From Clostridiales bacterium (GTDB taxonomy: Bacteria > Bacillota > Clostridia > Oscillospirales > JAAYXM01): a DNA stretch of 10,177 nucleotides. The position numbers and the translations under genes are program-made. A model generated the notes under the pieces. It did not search any database, had not been told where the DNA came from, and saw only the letters and a list, made by a program, of their open reading frames with translations. The stretch's first letter is position 1. Each line of letters opens with the position of its first letter. Where the stretch lies: NCBI GenBank assembly GCA_012515925.1, contig JAAYXM010000034.1:1-10177 (forward strand), given 5' to 3'. Below are positions 1-7,427 of this stretch, one piece after another.

Positions 1-860
1 CGGGCATGATGATGTGCAAGAAGGCTCTCGAGGCCTCGGACGGCGATATGAAAAAAGCAATAGACTACCTGCGCGAGAAAGGTCTTGCCGCGGCCGCGAA
101 AAAGGCGGACAGGATTGCCGCGGAGGGCATGGTTTTCGCCAAGGCCGCGGATAACTCGGGCGTTATCGTCGAGGTCAACAGCGAAACCGACTTTGTCGCG
201 AAAAACATTGATTTCCAGAAATTCGTATCGGACGTGGCGGATGTTATTTTGCGTGACCGTCCGGCCGATGTTGACGCTCTGCAAAACTGCAAATGGCTTG
301 ACGGGAATAATACCGTCGCAGATATGCTTCGCGAAAAAATCCTTACAATAGGTGAGAACATTAAAATACGCCGCTTCAAAATATTTGAAGGCGGTGTCAA
401 TGTCGCATACATTCATATGGGCGGCAAGATAGGCGTCCTGCTAAACATTATTGCGGACGGTATTAAGGAAAACGCGAAGGTGTTGGAGATCGGGCATGAC
501 ATAGCCCTACAGATAGCGGCTATGAGCCCGTCCTGGCTAAGCAGGGAAGACGTCAACGACGAAATCCTAGGCAAGGAAAAAGAAATACTGCTGGCGCAGG
601 CTATTAACGAGGGCAAACCGCAGCAAATAGCGGAGAAAATTGTACTTGGAAAACTAAAGAAATTCTACTCGGAAAACTGTCTGCTTGAACAGGCGTTTGT
701 TAAGGATGACAGCATTACCGTCGGCAAATACGTCGAGAACACCGAAAAGGAACTCGGCGGAAAAATCAGGATTTCGGGCTTCGTCCGTTTTGAAAAGGGC
801 GAGGGACTCGAAAAGAGAACCGATAATTTTGCCGATGAGGTTGCGAAAATGTCAAAATAA
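1..860 (+). CDS. tsf: Translation elongation factor Ts, 5'-truncated by the window edge
   Basis: EF-Ts is the cytosolic nucleotide exchange factor that releases GDP from EF-Tu. The frame is open from base 3 and ends at TAA 858-860, giving about 285 residues. The visible protein starts at GMMMCKKAL, which aligns with the family N-terminal motif GMMDCKKAL, so roughly 20 residues of the UBA-like domain lie outside the window. The Met at base 6 is therefore internal and not the start. Other hallmarks are KAAKKADRIAAEG-like sequence, the EF-Tu-contacting TDFVAK motif (bases 186-203), IGENIKIRR, GKPQQIAEKIVLGKLKKF, and a C-terminus ending VRFEKGEGLEK...FADEVAKMSK. The usual motif Asp is Met here. 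rpsB would be expected just upstream. A terminator follows immediately, so pyrH and frr, the common downstream neighbours, are not joined to this transcript. Confidence 0.97.
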   Translation, partial: GMMMCKKALEASDGDMKKAIDYLREKGLAAAAKKADRIAAEGMVFAKAADNSGVIVEVNSETDFVAKNIDFQKFVSDVADVILRDRPADVDALQNCKWLDGNNTVADMLREKILTIGENIKIRRFKIFEGGVNVAYIHMGGKIGVLLNIIADGIKENAKVLEIGHDIALQIAAMSPSWLSREDVNDEILGKEKEILLAQAINEGKPQQIAEKIVLGKLKKFYSENCLLEQAFVKDDSITVGKYVENTEKELGGKIRISGFVRFEKGEGLEKRTDNFADEVAKMSK

Positions 861-881
861 CAAAGTGTTCATAAAAGATTT

Positions 882-917
882 AAGCGGAAGTTTACAGAAA
901 CTTCCGCTTTTTTATTT
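882..917 (+). terminator. Rho-independent terminator of tsf
   Basis: A perfect 12-bp stem (AAGCGGAAGTTT, 882-893, pairing with AAACTTCCGCTT, 898-909) encloses an ACAG tetraloop and runs into six T and then ATTT. It lies 21 bases after the tsf stop codon and separates tsf from the leucine operon. Confidence 0.95.
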
Positions 918-967
918 ATAAATTTTAAACTCAAGTCCGCTTAAGGCGGCAAGTGTAGACTCTCTTC

Positions 968-1015
968 GCCTTTTGAAAGAGAACAGTAATTTTTTTGCCT
1001 TTTGAAAGAGAACAG
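968..1015 (+). repeat. Two perfect 19-bp direct repeats in the leuA leader
   Basis: The 19-mer GCCTTTTGAAAGAGAACAG occurs at 968-986 and again at 997-1015, a 29-bp period. The five bases before each copy are also pyrimidine-only and similar. Each copy contains a small dyad, CTTT-TG-AAAG. The first copy can also pair with TCTCTT at 961-966 through AAGAGA at 977-982, followed at a distance by a run of seven T at 990-996. The pair sits 40-87 bases before the leuA start. It could be a regulator binding site or an RNA control element for the operon, or a chance duplication. I see no convincing -35/-10 pair and no T-box signature here. Confidence 0.75.
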
Positions 1016-1054
1016 CAGTAAATTCAATGAAATCAGAATGAAAGGAGCATCAGC

Positions 1055-2593
1055 ATGAAAAGAATTAAGATTTTCGATACCACGCTGCGCGACGGCGAGC
1101 AGGCACCGGGATGCAGTATGAATCTGCACGAAAAAATCGAGGTGGCAAAACAGCTTGAAAGACTGGGAGTCGATATAATCGAAGCGGGATTCGCGATTGC
1201 CTCACCCGGCGATTTCGAATCGATTTCGATGGTTGCAAAAGAGCTTAAGAATAACGTTGTGTGCAGTCTCGCCCGCGCGCTCGAAAAAGATATAGACGCG
1301 GCATGGGGCAGCGTCCGTCACGCGGTTTCGCCCAGAATACACACGTTTATAGCGACATCGCCCGTGCATATGCAATACAAGCTCAAGATGACGCCGGAGC
1401 AGGTATTGGAGCGCACCGCCGCGATGGTCGCGTACGCCAAAAAATACTGCCCGGATGTCGAATTCTCGGCGGAAGACGCGGGCAGAAGCGACCTGGAATT
1501 TTTGAGCAAGGTATGCTCGACCGCGATTAAGGCGGGCGCGACGGTTATAAACATACCCGATACCGTCGGGTACCTGAATCCCGCCGAGATTACCGAGCGG
1601 TTAACCTACCTGATGAATCATATCGATAACGTCGAAACAGTCGATGTCTCGGTACATAACCATAACGATTTGGGGCTCGCCACCGCAAACTCGCTTGCGG
1701 CAATCCTTGTGGGCGCGACTCAGGTTGAGTGTACGATAAACGGCTTGGGCGAGCGCGCGGGCAACGCGGCGCTCGAGGAGATTGTTATGGGGCTGATTAC
1801 GAGAAAACAGCTCTATCAGGCCGAATGCGGGATAGACACAAGGCAGATATACCGTACGAGCAGGCTGGTTTCCACCGTTACGGGCATGCAGATACCCGCA
1901 AATAAAGCGGTTGTCGGGCAAAACGCGTTCGCGCACGAGTCGGGCATACACCAGCACGGGGTCATGGCCGAACGCAGCACATACGAGATTATGACGCCCC
2001 AGTCAATCGGGATTCCGCAGAACAAGATGATTCTCGGCAAGCACTCGGGCAAGCACGCGCTCGAGGAACGTCTTGTCGCGCTGGGTTATCAGCTGACCGA
2101 GGAACAGCTGACCGAGACTTTCGAGGCGTTTAAAAAGCTCGCGGACAAGAAAAAAACTATTATGGACCGCGACCTTGAAACCTTGGTGGAGCATAACGAG
2201 GGCAAAATCGACGAGGGTTACCGGCTCGATAGCTTCATCATAAACAGCGGCAACACAATAGACGCGACGGCGTCCGTCAAAATCAGCTTGGACGGCAAGG
2301 TTTTAAGCGGCGTATCCCTCGGCTCCGGTCCGATAGACGCGGGCTTTACCGCGATAAACTCGATAATCGGCGAGGATTTCGAGCTTGAGGACTATTCGCT
2401 GCACTCGATAACGGAGGGCGAGGACGCGCTCGGCGAGGCCGTCGTAAAGCTCAGCTACAAGGGCAAGGCCGTTACGGGACGCGGCGTGTCCACCGACATC
2501 GTTGAGGCAAGTCTCAGGGCGTATTTAAACGGTGTTAACCGCGCTCTTCGCGACTTCGTCAACGTGAAGGAGGATATAGATGATAGAGTCTAA
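1055..2593 (+). CDS. leuA: 2-isopropylmalate synthase
   Basis: This enzyme condenses 2-oxoisovalerate with acetyl-CoA to 2-isopropylmalate, the committed step of leucine synthesis in the cytosol. The 512-residue protein is normal length for bacterial LeuA. Its N-terminal TIM barrel starts FDTTLRDGEQAPG. Expected metal ligands are all present: D13, H201 and H203 (VHNHND) and N237 (GERAGN). Further family blocks are AFAHESGIHQHG and GKHSGKHAL. The C-terminal leucine-sensing (LeuA dimer) domain runs from about residue 394 to 505 and includes GSGPIDAGFTAI and GRGVSTDIVEASLRAYLNG, so feedback inhibition by leucine is likely. AAGGAG ending 8-9 bases before the ATG supports this start. It is the first gene of the operon, and its last 14 bases overlap the next reading frame. 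Confidence 0.97.
   Translation: MKRIKIFDTTLRDGEQAPGCSMNLHEKIEVAKQLERLGVDIIEAGFAIASPGDFESISMVAKELKNNVVCSLARALEKDIDAAWGSVRHAVSPRIHTFIATSPVHMQYKLKMTPEQVLERTAAMVAYAKKYCPDVEFSAEDAGRSDLEFLSKVCSTAIKAGATVINIPDTVGYLNPAEITERLTYLMNHIDNVETVDVSVHNHNDLGLATANSLAAILVGATQVECTINGLGERAGNAALEEIVMGLITRKQLYQAECGIDTRQIYRTSRLVSTVTGMQIPANKAVVGQNAFAHESGIHQHGVMAERSTYEIMTPQSIGIPQNKMILGKHSGKHALEERLVALGYQLTEEQLTETFEAFKKLADKKKTIMDRDLETLVEHNEGKIDEGYRLDSFIINSGNTIDATASVKISLDGKVLSGVSLGSGPIDAGFTAINSIIGEDFELEDYSLHSITEGEDALGEAVVKLSYKGKAVTGRGVSTDIVEASLRAYLNGVNRALRDFVNVKEDIDDRV
2567..2573 (+). promoter_or_regulatory. Ribosome binding site inside the 3' end of leuA
   Basis: AAGGAGG lies six bases before the ATG at 2580. It is close to a perfect anti-16S match at ideal spacing although it sits within leuA coding sequence. 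This is the main reason to accept the small overlapping gene as real, and it implies translational coupling to leuA. Confidence 0.8.
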
Positions 2594-2801
2594 GAAAAAG
2601 GACGAGGGTAAATCGTTCGGTTTATCAATAGGGCTGTGCTTAGGGACTACGGTCGGTGTGCTTACAAAGAACATCGCGGTTTTTATTTCACTCGGGCTTG
2701 TGTTCGGGCTTCTGATAGGCATGGCTTCAGAGGGTTTTAATTCCAAATTAGTAAATATAGGTGGTGAAACACATGGCAAAAAAAAGCATAGCGGTACTTG
2801 A
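2580..2801 (+). CDS. Small glycine-rich membrane protein embedded in the leucine operon
   Basis: This 73-residue protein has a charged N-terminus (MIESKKKDEGKS) and two short hydrophobic stretches at about residues 13-28 and 32-48, rich in regularly spaced glycines (GLSIGLCLGTTVGVL and FISLGLVFGLLIGMA). The C-terminus is basic (HGKKKHSGT). The pattern resembles the small glycine-zipper-like hypothetical proteins common in Firmicutes, which have no assigned function that I can state. Two tightly packed membrane helices forming a hairpin are likely. The start overlaps the last 14 bases of leuA and has an excellent ribosome binding site. The end overlaps the proposed cimA start by 29 bases in another frame. 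No amino-acid transport motif is recognisable. Existence is well supported by the binding site and the composition, but function is unknown. Confidence 0.8.
   Translation: MIESKKKDEGKSFGLSIGLCLGTTVGVLTKNIAVFISLGLVFGLLIGMASEGFNSKLVNIGGETHGKKKHSGT
2759..2766 (+). promoter_or_regulatory. Ribosome binding site that sets the cimA start
   Basis: AGGTGGTG ends six bases before the ATG at 2773. The in-frame GTG codons at 2761 and 2764 lie inside this site and are therefore poor start candidates. The site also lies within the coding sequence of the small membrane protein, so the two genes are probably translationally coupled. Confidence 0.65.
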
Positions 2802-4362
2802 TACCACTCTACGCGACGGCATGCAGGGCGAGGGGATAAGCTATTCCGTGCGGGATAAGCTTTCGATAGTCCGGGCGCTGGATAATATCGGTATTAAATA
2901 TATCGAAGCCGGAAACCCGGGCTCGAATCCTAAAGACATGGAGTTTTTCAATGCCGCGCTAAAGCTTAAACTAAACAATTCGAAGCTGTGCGCGTTCGGG
3001 AGTACCCGCAGGAAAAACGTGAAGATTTCGGAGGACCCGGGCATTGCGGCGCTTACCTCGGTGGATGTTCCCGTTTACGTGATTTTCGGAAAAACCGACG
3101 AGCTGCATGTGACGCAGATTCTTAACTGCAGCCTTGAGGAGAACCTTGATATGATTTCGGATACGGTCTCGTATCTTAAATCATTGGGCAAAGAGGTCAT
3201 TTACGACGCGGAGCACTTTTTCGACGGTTATGCGAGAAACGGCAAGTACGCGCTTAAAACACTTGAGGCCGCCGTGTCCGCGGGCGCGGACTGTATCGTA
3301 TTGTGCGACACGAACGGCGGCAGGTTCCCGGCCGAGATAAACGATATCACCTCGCTCGTGGTTAAGAAGTTCGGAGTTGACGTCGGGATTCACTGCCATA
3401 ACGACTGCGGTCTTGCGGTCGCGGACTCGATTTCCGCGGTATTAGCGGGCGCAGCCCACGTGCAGGGAACGTTTCTGGGCTTCGGCGAGCGCTGCGGGAA
3501 CGCGAGGTTATCAACGCTTATTCCGAACCTGCAGCTAAAGCTCGGGTATTCCTGTATTCCGGAAAACCTGATGAGCGAGCTTACGGATACCGCGCATCAG
3601 ATTGCCGAGATTACAAACACAAGCGTTCCTAAAAACACGCCATACGTCGGGCGCTCGGCCTTTGCGCACAAGGCGGGCATGCACGCGGACGGGGTACTCA
3701 AAAACTCGGCTTCGTTCGAGCATGTTTCACCCGAATCCGTCGGCAACGAGCGAAGATTCCTGATGTCCGAAATGTCGGGCAGAAGCGCTATTATGACGGT
3801 AATAAACAAAATCGCCTCGGGCTTTGACAGGAATTCGCCCGCGATCCATAAGATAATAAAAAAGCTTAAGGAAAGTGAGCTTGCGGGCTATCAGTACGAG
3901 GCGGCGGAAGCGAGCTTCGAGCTGCTTGTCAGAAAGGAGCTCGGCCTGTATGTGCCGTATTTCAAGCTGATCGGCTTTAAGACAATCGGCGAGCAGAACG
4001 AGGGCGTTGTCCGTGACGCTTCGGCGATTATCCATGTCGCGGTCGGCGACAAGAGCGAGATGACCGCCGCCGCTGGCGACGGGCCTGTTCACGCGCTTGA
4101 CTGCGCGCTCAGGAAAGCCCTTGAGGTGTTCTATCCCGAACTTAAATCCGTTCACCTTATCGACTACAAGGTGCGCGTGTTAAACCACAGCGCCGCCGCG
4201 GCGGCAGCGGTAAGGGTTCTTATCACCTCAACCGACGGCGAGCATGTATGGAGCACCGTGGGCGTATCCACCGACATAATCCAGGCAAGCTGGCAGGCGC
4301 TCGTGGATTCCATCGAATACAAGCTTATATATAATGAAAAAAACGGGAGGATAAAAAATTAA
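2773..4362 (+). CDS. cimA: (R)-citramalate synthase
   Basis: CimA condenses pyruvate with acetyl-CoA to (R)-citramalate, the entry to the threonine-independent isoleucine route. From the ATG at 2773 it has 529 residues, matching the long citramalate synthase subfamily rather than LeuA (512 residues at 1055-2593). Signature sequence is [18 protein letters not shown], then [15 protein letters not shown]. LeuA proteins have DGEQAPG in place of DGMQGEG. Metal ligands are conserved: D15, H207 and H209 (GIHCHND), N243 (GERCGN). [13 protein letters not shown] corresponds to the LeuA AFAHESGIHQHG block. The C-terminal regulatory domain, about residues 396-520, contains [17 protein letters not shown] and [15 protein letters not shown], so isoleucine feedback is expected. 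The TAA stop shares one base with the leuC ATG. Homocitrate synthase is a less likely alternative because the subfamily motifs fit CimA. Confidence 0.92.
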   Translation: MAKKSIAVLDTTLRDGMQGEGISYSVRDKLSIVRALDNIGIKYIEAGNPGSNPKDMEFFNAALKLKLNNSKLCAFGSTRRKNVKISEDPGIAALTSVDVPVYVIFGKTDELHVTQILNCSLEENLDMISDTVSYLKSLGKEVIYDAEHFFDGYARNGKYALKTLEAAVSAGADCIVLCDTNGGRFPAEINDITSLVVKKFGVDVGIHCHNDCGLAVADSISAVLAGAAHVQGTFLGFGERCGNARLSTLIPNLQLKLGYSCIPENLMSELTDTAHQIAEITNTSVPKNTPYVGRSAFAHKAGMHADGVLKNSASFEHVSPESVGNERRFLMSEMSGRSAIMTVINKIASGFDRNSPAIHKIIKKLKESELAGYQYEAAEASFELLVRKELGLYVPYFKLIGFKTIGEQNEGVVRDASAIIHVAVGDKSEMTAAAGDGPVHALDCALRKALEVFYPELKSVHLIDYKVRVLNHSAAAAAAVRVLITSTDGEHVWSTVGVSTDIIQASWQALVDSIEYKLIYNEKNGRIKN

Positions 4363-5624
4363 TGGGCATGACAATGACACAAAAAATCCTTGCGGCACAC
4401 GCGGGTGTCGATAAGGTATCCGCGGGCGAGCTCATCGAGGCAAGGCTTGATCTGGCGCTCGGAAACGACGTTACCTCGCCCGTCGCGATTGAGGAATTTG
4501 AAAAAGCGGGATTTGACAAGGTTTTCGACACCGAGAAAATCGCGCTTGTTCTTGACCACTTTACCCCGAACAAGGATATAAAATCCGCCGAGCTGTGTAA
4601 AACCGTGAGAAGCTTCGCGAGAGAATACAAAATCAAGCATTTTTATGACGTCGGTGAAATGGGTGTCGAGCATGCCCTGATACCCGAAAAGGGGCTTGCG
4701 GCGCCTGGTGAGCTTATTATCGGCGCGGATTCCCATACCTGCACATACGGCGCCCTCGGCGCGTTTTCCACCGGAGTCGGCAGCACCGACCTTGCCGCGG
4801 GCATGTATTCGGGCAAGTGCTGGTTCAAGGTGCCGGGCGCGATTTACTGCAAGCTCACGGGCAAGCTGCCGGAATGGGTGTCGGGCAAGGATGTCGTATT
4901 AAGCCTTATCGGAAAAATAGGCGTGAGCGGCGCGCTTTACAAATCCATCGAATACGGCGGAGACGGTGTTAAGGAGCTCTCCGTAGACGACCGCCTGTGT
5001 ATCGCGAACATGGCAATCGAGGCGGGCGCGAAGAACGGTATTTTCCCGGTTGACGATGCGACGCTTGAGTATTTAAAGGGACGTGTAACGCGTGATTTCA
5101 CGGTATACGAGCCGGATAAGGACGCGGAATACGAAAGTGTTATAGAGATTGATTTAGGGAGCCTTGAGCCCACGGTCGCGCTGCCGCACCTGCCGGAGAA
5201 TACGAAGCCCGTAAGGGACGTTAAGGGGCTTAAAATAAACCAGGTTGTAATCGGCTCCTGTACGAACGGCAGACTGTCGGATATGCGTATCGCGGCACAG
5301 GTTCTCAAAGGGAAAAAGGTGCATCCGAACGTCCGCGCGATTATAATTCCGGCAACCCAGCAGATTTATCTCGACATGATTAAGGAAGGTCTTACCGAGA
5401 TTTTCATAAACGCGGGCGCCGCGGTAAGCACGCCCACCTGCGGCCCGTGTCTCGGCGGGCATATGGGCATACTCGCGGCGGGCGAGCGGGCAGTCGCGAC
5501 GACCAACCGCAACTTTATCGGCCGCATGGGGCATACGGAATCCGAGGTTTATCTCGCGAGTCCCGCGGTAGCCGCGGCGTGCGCGGTGGCGGGCGAGATT
5601 GCCCTGCCCCGTGATGTAGTTTAA
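4362..5624 (+). CDS. leuC: 3-isopropylmalate/(R)-2-methylmalate dehydratase, large subunit
   Basis: LeuC is the [4Fe-4S]-carrying large subunit of isopropylmalate isomerase, which interconverts 2- and 3-isopropylmalate through dehydration. With citramalate it yields 3-methylmalate. The protein has 420 residues, the short, clostridial/archaeal-like form. The three cluster ligands are visible as C300 (GSCTNGR) and C360 and C363 ([13 protein letters not shown]). The aconitase-family [11 protein letters not shown] block is at residues 123-131, and [10 protein letters not shown] is near the C-terminus. The start is the ATG in TAATG, sharing one base with the cimA stop. GGGAGG ends 11 bases upstream. 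In-frame ATGs at 4368 and 4374 are possible but are further from the binding site. It needs LeuD, encoded 13 bases downstream. Confidence 0.97.
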   Translation: MGMTMTQKILAAHAGVDKVSAGELIEARLDLALGNDVTSPVAIEEFEKAGFDKVFDTEKIALVLDHFTPNKDIKSAELCKTVRSFAREYKIKHFYDVGEMGVEHALIPEKGLAAPGELIIGADSHTCTYGALGAFSTGVGSTDLAAGMYSGKCWFKVPGAIYCKLTGKLPEWVSGKDVVLSLIGKIGVSGALYKSIEYGGDGVKELSVDDRLCIANMAIEAGAKNGIFPVDDATLEYLKGRVTRDFTVYEPDKDAEYESVIEIDLGSLEPTVALPHLPENTKPVRDVKGLKINQVVIGSCTNGRLSDMRIAAQVLKGKKVHPNVRAIIIPATQQIYLDMIKEGLTEIFINAGAAVSTPTCGPCLGGHMGILAAGERAVATTNRNFIGRMGHTESEVYLASPAVAAACAVAGEIALPRDVV

Positions 5625-5637
5625 AGACGGAGGTAAT

Positions 5638-6135
5638 ATGTATATGGGAAAGGTATTCAGGTATAAGGACAATATCGACACGGACGTCATTATCCCCGCG
5701 CGCTATTTAAACACGACAAACCCGACCGAGCTCGCGAAGCACTGCATGGAGGATATAGATAAGGAGTTCGCGTCAAAGGTAAGACCCGGCGATATCATAG
5801 TAGCTGGCGAAAACTTCGGCTGCGGCTCATCCAGAGAACACGCGCCGGTCGCGATTCGCGCTTCGGGTGTGTCCTGCGTCATCGCGAAGAGCTTCGCGCG
5901 GATTTTCTACAGAAACGCGATTAATATCGGACTTCCGATTTTGGAGTGCCCCGAGGCCGCGGAGGATATTTCCGGCGGCGACGAGGTGACCGTCGATTTC
6001 GACACCGGGGTAATCGTGAACAAAACCCGCGGCAAAAGCTATACGGCGGGCGGTTTCCCCGAGTTTGTCAGGGAAATCATCAACGCGGGCGGAAGGCTCA
6101 AGTCGTTAAAGGCGAAAGAATCTAAAAGGGCTTAA
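5638..6135 (+). CDS. leuD: 3-isopropylmalate/(R)-2-methylmalate dehydratase, small subunit
   Basis: LeuD is the swivel-domain subunit that completes the isopropylmalate isomerase active site with LeuC. At 165 residues it has the expected length. Clear family blocks are [15 protein letters not shown] (residues 11-25) and [14 protein letters not shown] (57-70), followed by [15 protein letters not shown]. The substrate-specificity loop lies near [12 protein letters not shown] and is of the clostridial type. GGAGG at 5629-5633 is four bases before the ATG at 5638. An in-frame ATG at 5644, ten bases from the site, is an almost equal alternative that would remove two residues. LeuD ends 12 bases before leuB. 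The Lys/Ser-rich tail (LKAKESKRA) is probably disordered. Confidence 0.96.
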   Translation: MYMGKVFRYKDNIDTDVIIPARYLNTTNPTELAKHCMEDIDKEFASKVRPGDIIVAGENFGCGSSREHAPVAIRASGVSCVIAKSFARIFYRNAINIGLPILECPEAAEDISGGDEVTVDFDTGVIVNKTRGKSYTAGGFPEFVREIINAGGRLKSLKAKESKRA

Positions 6136-6147
6136 AGGGGAGAAAAC

Positions 6148-7215
6148 ATGAAGTACGATATTGCTCTTATTCACGGCGACGGGATAGGCCCGGAGATTAT
6201 CGACTCCGCGGTTGAGGTTTTAAATCATATAGGCTCTGTATTCAGCCATGAGTTTGACTATACCGGGGTTATAGCGGGCGGCTCCTCGATTGACAAATTC
6301 GGAATTCCGCTGCTTGAGGAGGAGCTCGAGAAGTGCAAAAAGGCGGACGCGGTCCTGCTCGGCGCGGTAGGCGGTCCCAAGTGGGATACCCTGCCCGGGG
6401 ATAAGCGCCCCGAGCGCGCGCTGCTCGGTATTCGCGCTGGCCTTGAGCTGTTCGCGAATATCCGCCCGGCGATTCTTTATCCGCCCCTTGCGGACGCGTG
6501 CCCACTGAAGCTTGAAGCATATGGCGGCGCGATTGATATAATCGTGGTTCGCGAGCTTACGGGCGGAATATACTTCGGCAAGCGCGAAAGGGTCGGAGAC
6601 ACAGCTTACGATACTATGAGCTATTCCGTTTCGGAGATTGAAAGGATAGGCAGAGTCGGTTTTGAAACCGCAAGAAAGCGGAAAAAGAAGCTGACGAGCG
6701 TCGATAAAGCAAATGTGCTTGAGTCCTCGAGGCTCTGGCGCGAGGTAATGCACGGTATTAAGAGCGAATATCCCGATGTGGAATATGCCGATATGCTCGT
6801 AGATAACTGCGCTATGCAGCTTATACGCAATCCGGGGCAGTTTGACGTTATAGTAACCGAAAACATGTTCGGGGATATATTATCGGACGAGGTCTCGATG
6901 CTGACAGGCTCCATAGGCATGCTCCCGTCGGCGAGCATGGGAAGCGGCAGTCTCGGTATGTTCGAGCCTATTCACGGCTCCGCACCCGACATAGCGGGGC
7001 AGGGAATCGCGAACCCGATAGCCACGATACTCTCCGCCGCGATGATGCTGAGGTATTCGTTTGATCTTGATACAGAAGCGGACGCGGTTGAAAACGCGGT
7101 GCTGAGCGTATTGGAAAAGGGTTATCGCACGCGCGATATCGCGGGAAGCTCCGACAAAATCGTCGGCACCCGGGAAATGACAAGGCTCATAATAGAAGAA
7201 ATCGAAAAACAGTGA
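6148..7215 (+). CDS. leuB: 3-isopropylmalate dehydrogenase
   Basis: LeuB oxidatively decarboxylates 3-isopropylmalate with NAD+ to 2-oxoisocaproate, the precursor of leucine. In the citramalate route the same enzyme is expected to convert 3-methylmalate to 2-oxobutyrate. The 355-residue length is normal. Features in order are HGDGIGPEI at the N-terminus, GAVGGPKWD, the substrate-binding arginines in [26 protein letters not shown] with catalytic Tyr142, and Lys187 in [13 protein letters not shown]. Metal-binding aspartates are D219 (LVDN), D243 and D247 (GDILSDE). The NAD-binding [15 protein letters not shown] block follows, typical of IPMDH rather than isocitrate dehydrogenase. GGGGAG ends five bases before the ATG. 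It is the last gene of the operon and is followed by a strong terminator. Confidence 0.97.
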   Translation: MKYDIALIHGDGIGPEIIDSAVEVLNHIGSVFSHEFDYTGVIAGGSSIDKFGIPLLEEELEKCKKADAVLLGAVGGPKWDTLPGDKRPERALLGIRAGLELFANIRPAILYPPLADACPLKLEAYGGAIDIIVVRELTGGIYFGKRERVGDTAYDTMSYSVSEIERIGRVGFETARKRKKKLTSVDKANVLESSRLWREVMHGIKSEYPDVEYADMLVDNCAMQLIRNPGQFDVIVTENMFGDILSDEVSMLTGSIGMLPSASMGSGSLGMFEPIHGSAPDIAGQGIANPIATILSAAMMLRYSFDLDTEADAVENAVLSVLEKGYRTRDIAGSSDKIVGTREMTRLIIEEIEKQ

Positions 7216-7225
7216 AAACAAAAGT

Positions 7226-7266
7226 AAAACCCCATGTAAAGTTAATGTGCTTTACATGGGGTTTTT
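7226..7266. terminator. Bidirectional terminator after leuB
   Basis: A perfect 16-bp stem (AAAACCCCATGTAAAG, 7226-7241, with its complement at 7250-7265) encloses an 8-base loop and is followed by T on the plus strand. On the minus strand the same stem is followed by a T-rich stretch (TTTTACTTTTGTTTTC). It can therefore end both the leu operon and the convergent ylbJ-side transcript. Confidence 0.93.
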
Positions 7267-7273
7267 CATAAGA

Positions 7274-7347
7274 CGGCGGGGAGGGCTTCCCCGTGTCGTT
7301 GCGACACAATAGTTTTCATAAAAAACGACACGGGCGAACTGTCCGCC
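7274..7347. repeat. Cluster of competing palindromes, possible dispersed intergenic repeat
   Basis: Several hairpins can form here. CGGGGA (7277-7282) pairs with TCCCCG (7288-7293). GTGTCG (7293-7298) pairs with CGACAC (7302-7307) around a TTG loop. Alternatively CCCGTGTCGTT (7290-7300) pairs perfectly over 11 bp with AACGACACGGG (7324-7334). GGCG (7333-7336) can pair with CGCC (7344-7347), and GGCGG (7275-7279) with CCGCC (7343-7347) could close the whole block. The GTGTCG arm thus has two mutually exclusive partners. The composition (GC-rich hairpin arms around an A/T-rich centre) fits a short palindromic intergenic element of the REP/MITE kind. I cannot confirm other copies from this window. 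Confidence 0.5.
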
Positions 7348-7392
7348 TGTGCCGCAGATTAATCTTTAACGCAGCCTAACCGTAATCCCCGT

Positions 7393-7427
7393 CCACTAAC
7401 TACTAATCTCTATATTCTAACTACTAT
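7393..7427. repeat. Degenerate 7-bp-period tandem repeat (consensus CTACTAA)
   Basis: Five consecutive 7-mers read CCACTAA, CTACTAA, TCTCTAT, ATTCTAA, CTACTAT. The 10-mer CTAACTACTA recurs exactly at 7396-7405 and 7417-7426, 21 bases (three units) apart. The last unit contains the stop codon of the convergent small gene. Confidence 0.6.

Noticed and set aside
961..996. Intrinsic terminator formed by TCTCTT/AAGAGA and the T-run
   Set aside because: The stem is only 6 bp and A/T-rich, and the T-run begins 8 bases after the stem, too far for a working intrinsic terminator.
918..1054. T-box or leader-peptide attenuator before leuA
   Set aside because: Only 137 bases separate the tsf terminator from leuA. 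There is no T-box consensus, no terminator/antiterminator pair and no short frame rich in Leu codons.
2761..2772. GTG codons at 2761 or 2764 as the start of cimA
   Set aside because: They form part of the AGGTGGTG ribosome binding site that is correctly spaced for the ATG at 2773.
3727..4155. Long open frame on the minus strand inside cimA (142 codons)
   Set aside because: It is antisense to a well-conserved gene with intact motifs, has no ribosome binding site or family resemblance, and is explained by the codon bias of the plus-strand gene.
2773..4362. Second 2-isopropylmalate synthase or homocitrate synthase
   Set aside because: The [12 protein letters not shown] and GNPGSNPKD motifs and the length fit the long citramalate synthase subfamily better, and a normal LeuA is already present in the same operon.
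5154..5690. Minus-strand open frame of 178 codons across leuC and leuD
   Set aside because: The translation is Arg/Asn-rich without recognisable domains and covers two certain genes. The same reasoning removes the minus-strand frames at 6220-6753 and 6880-7221.
7274..7427. CRISPR array
   Set aside because: The repeats are palindromic or 7 bp long, with no regular 25-40 bp repeat and unique-spacer pattern and no cas gene nearby.
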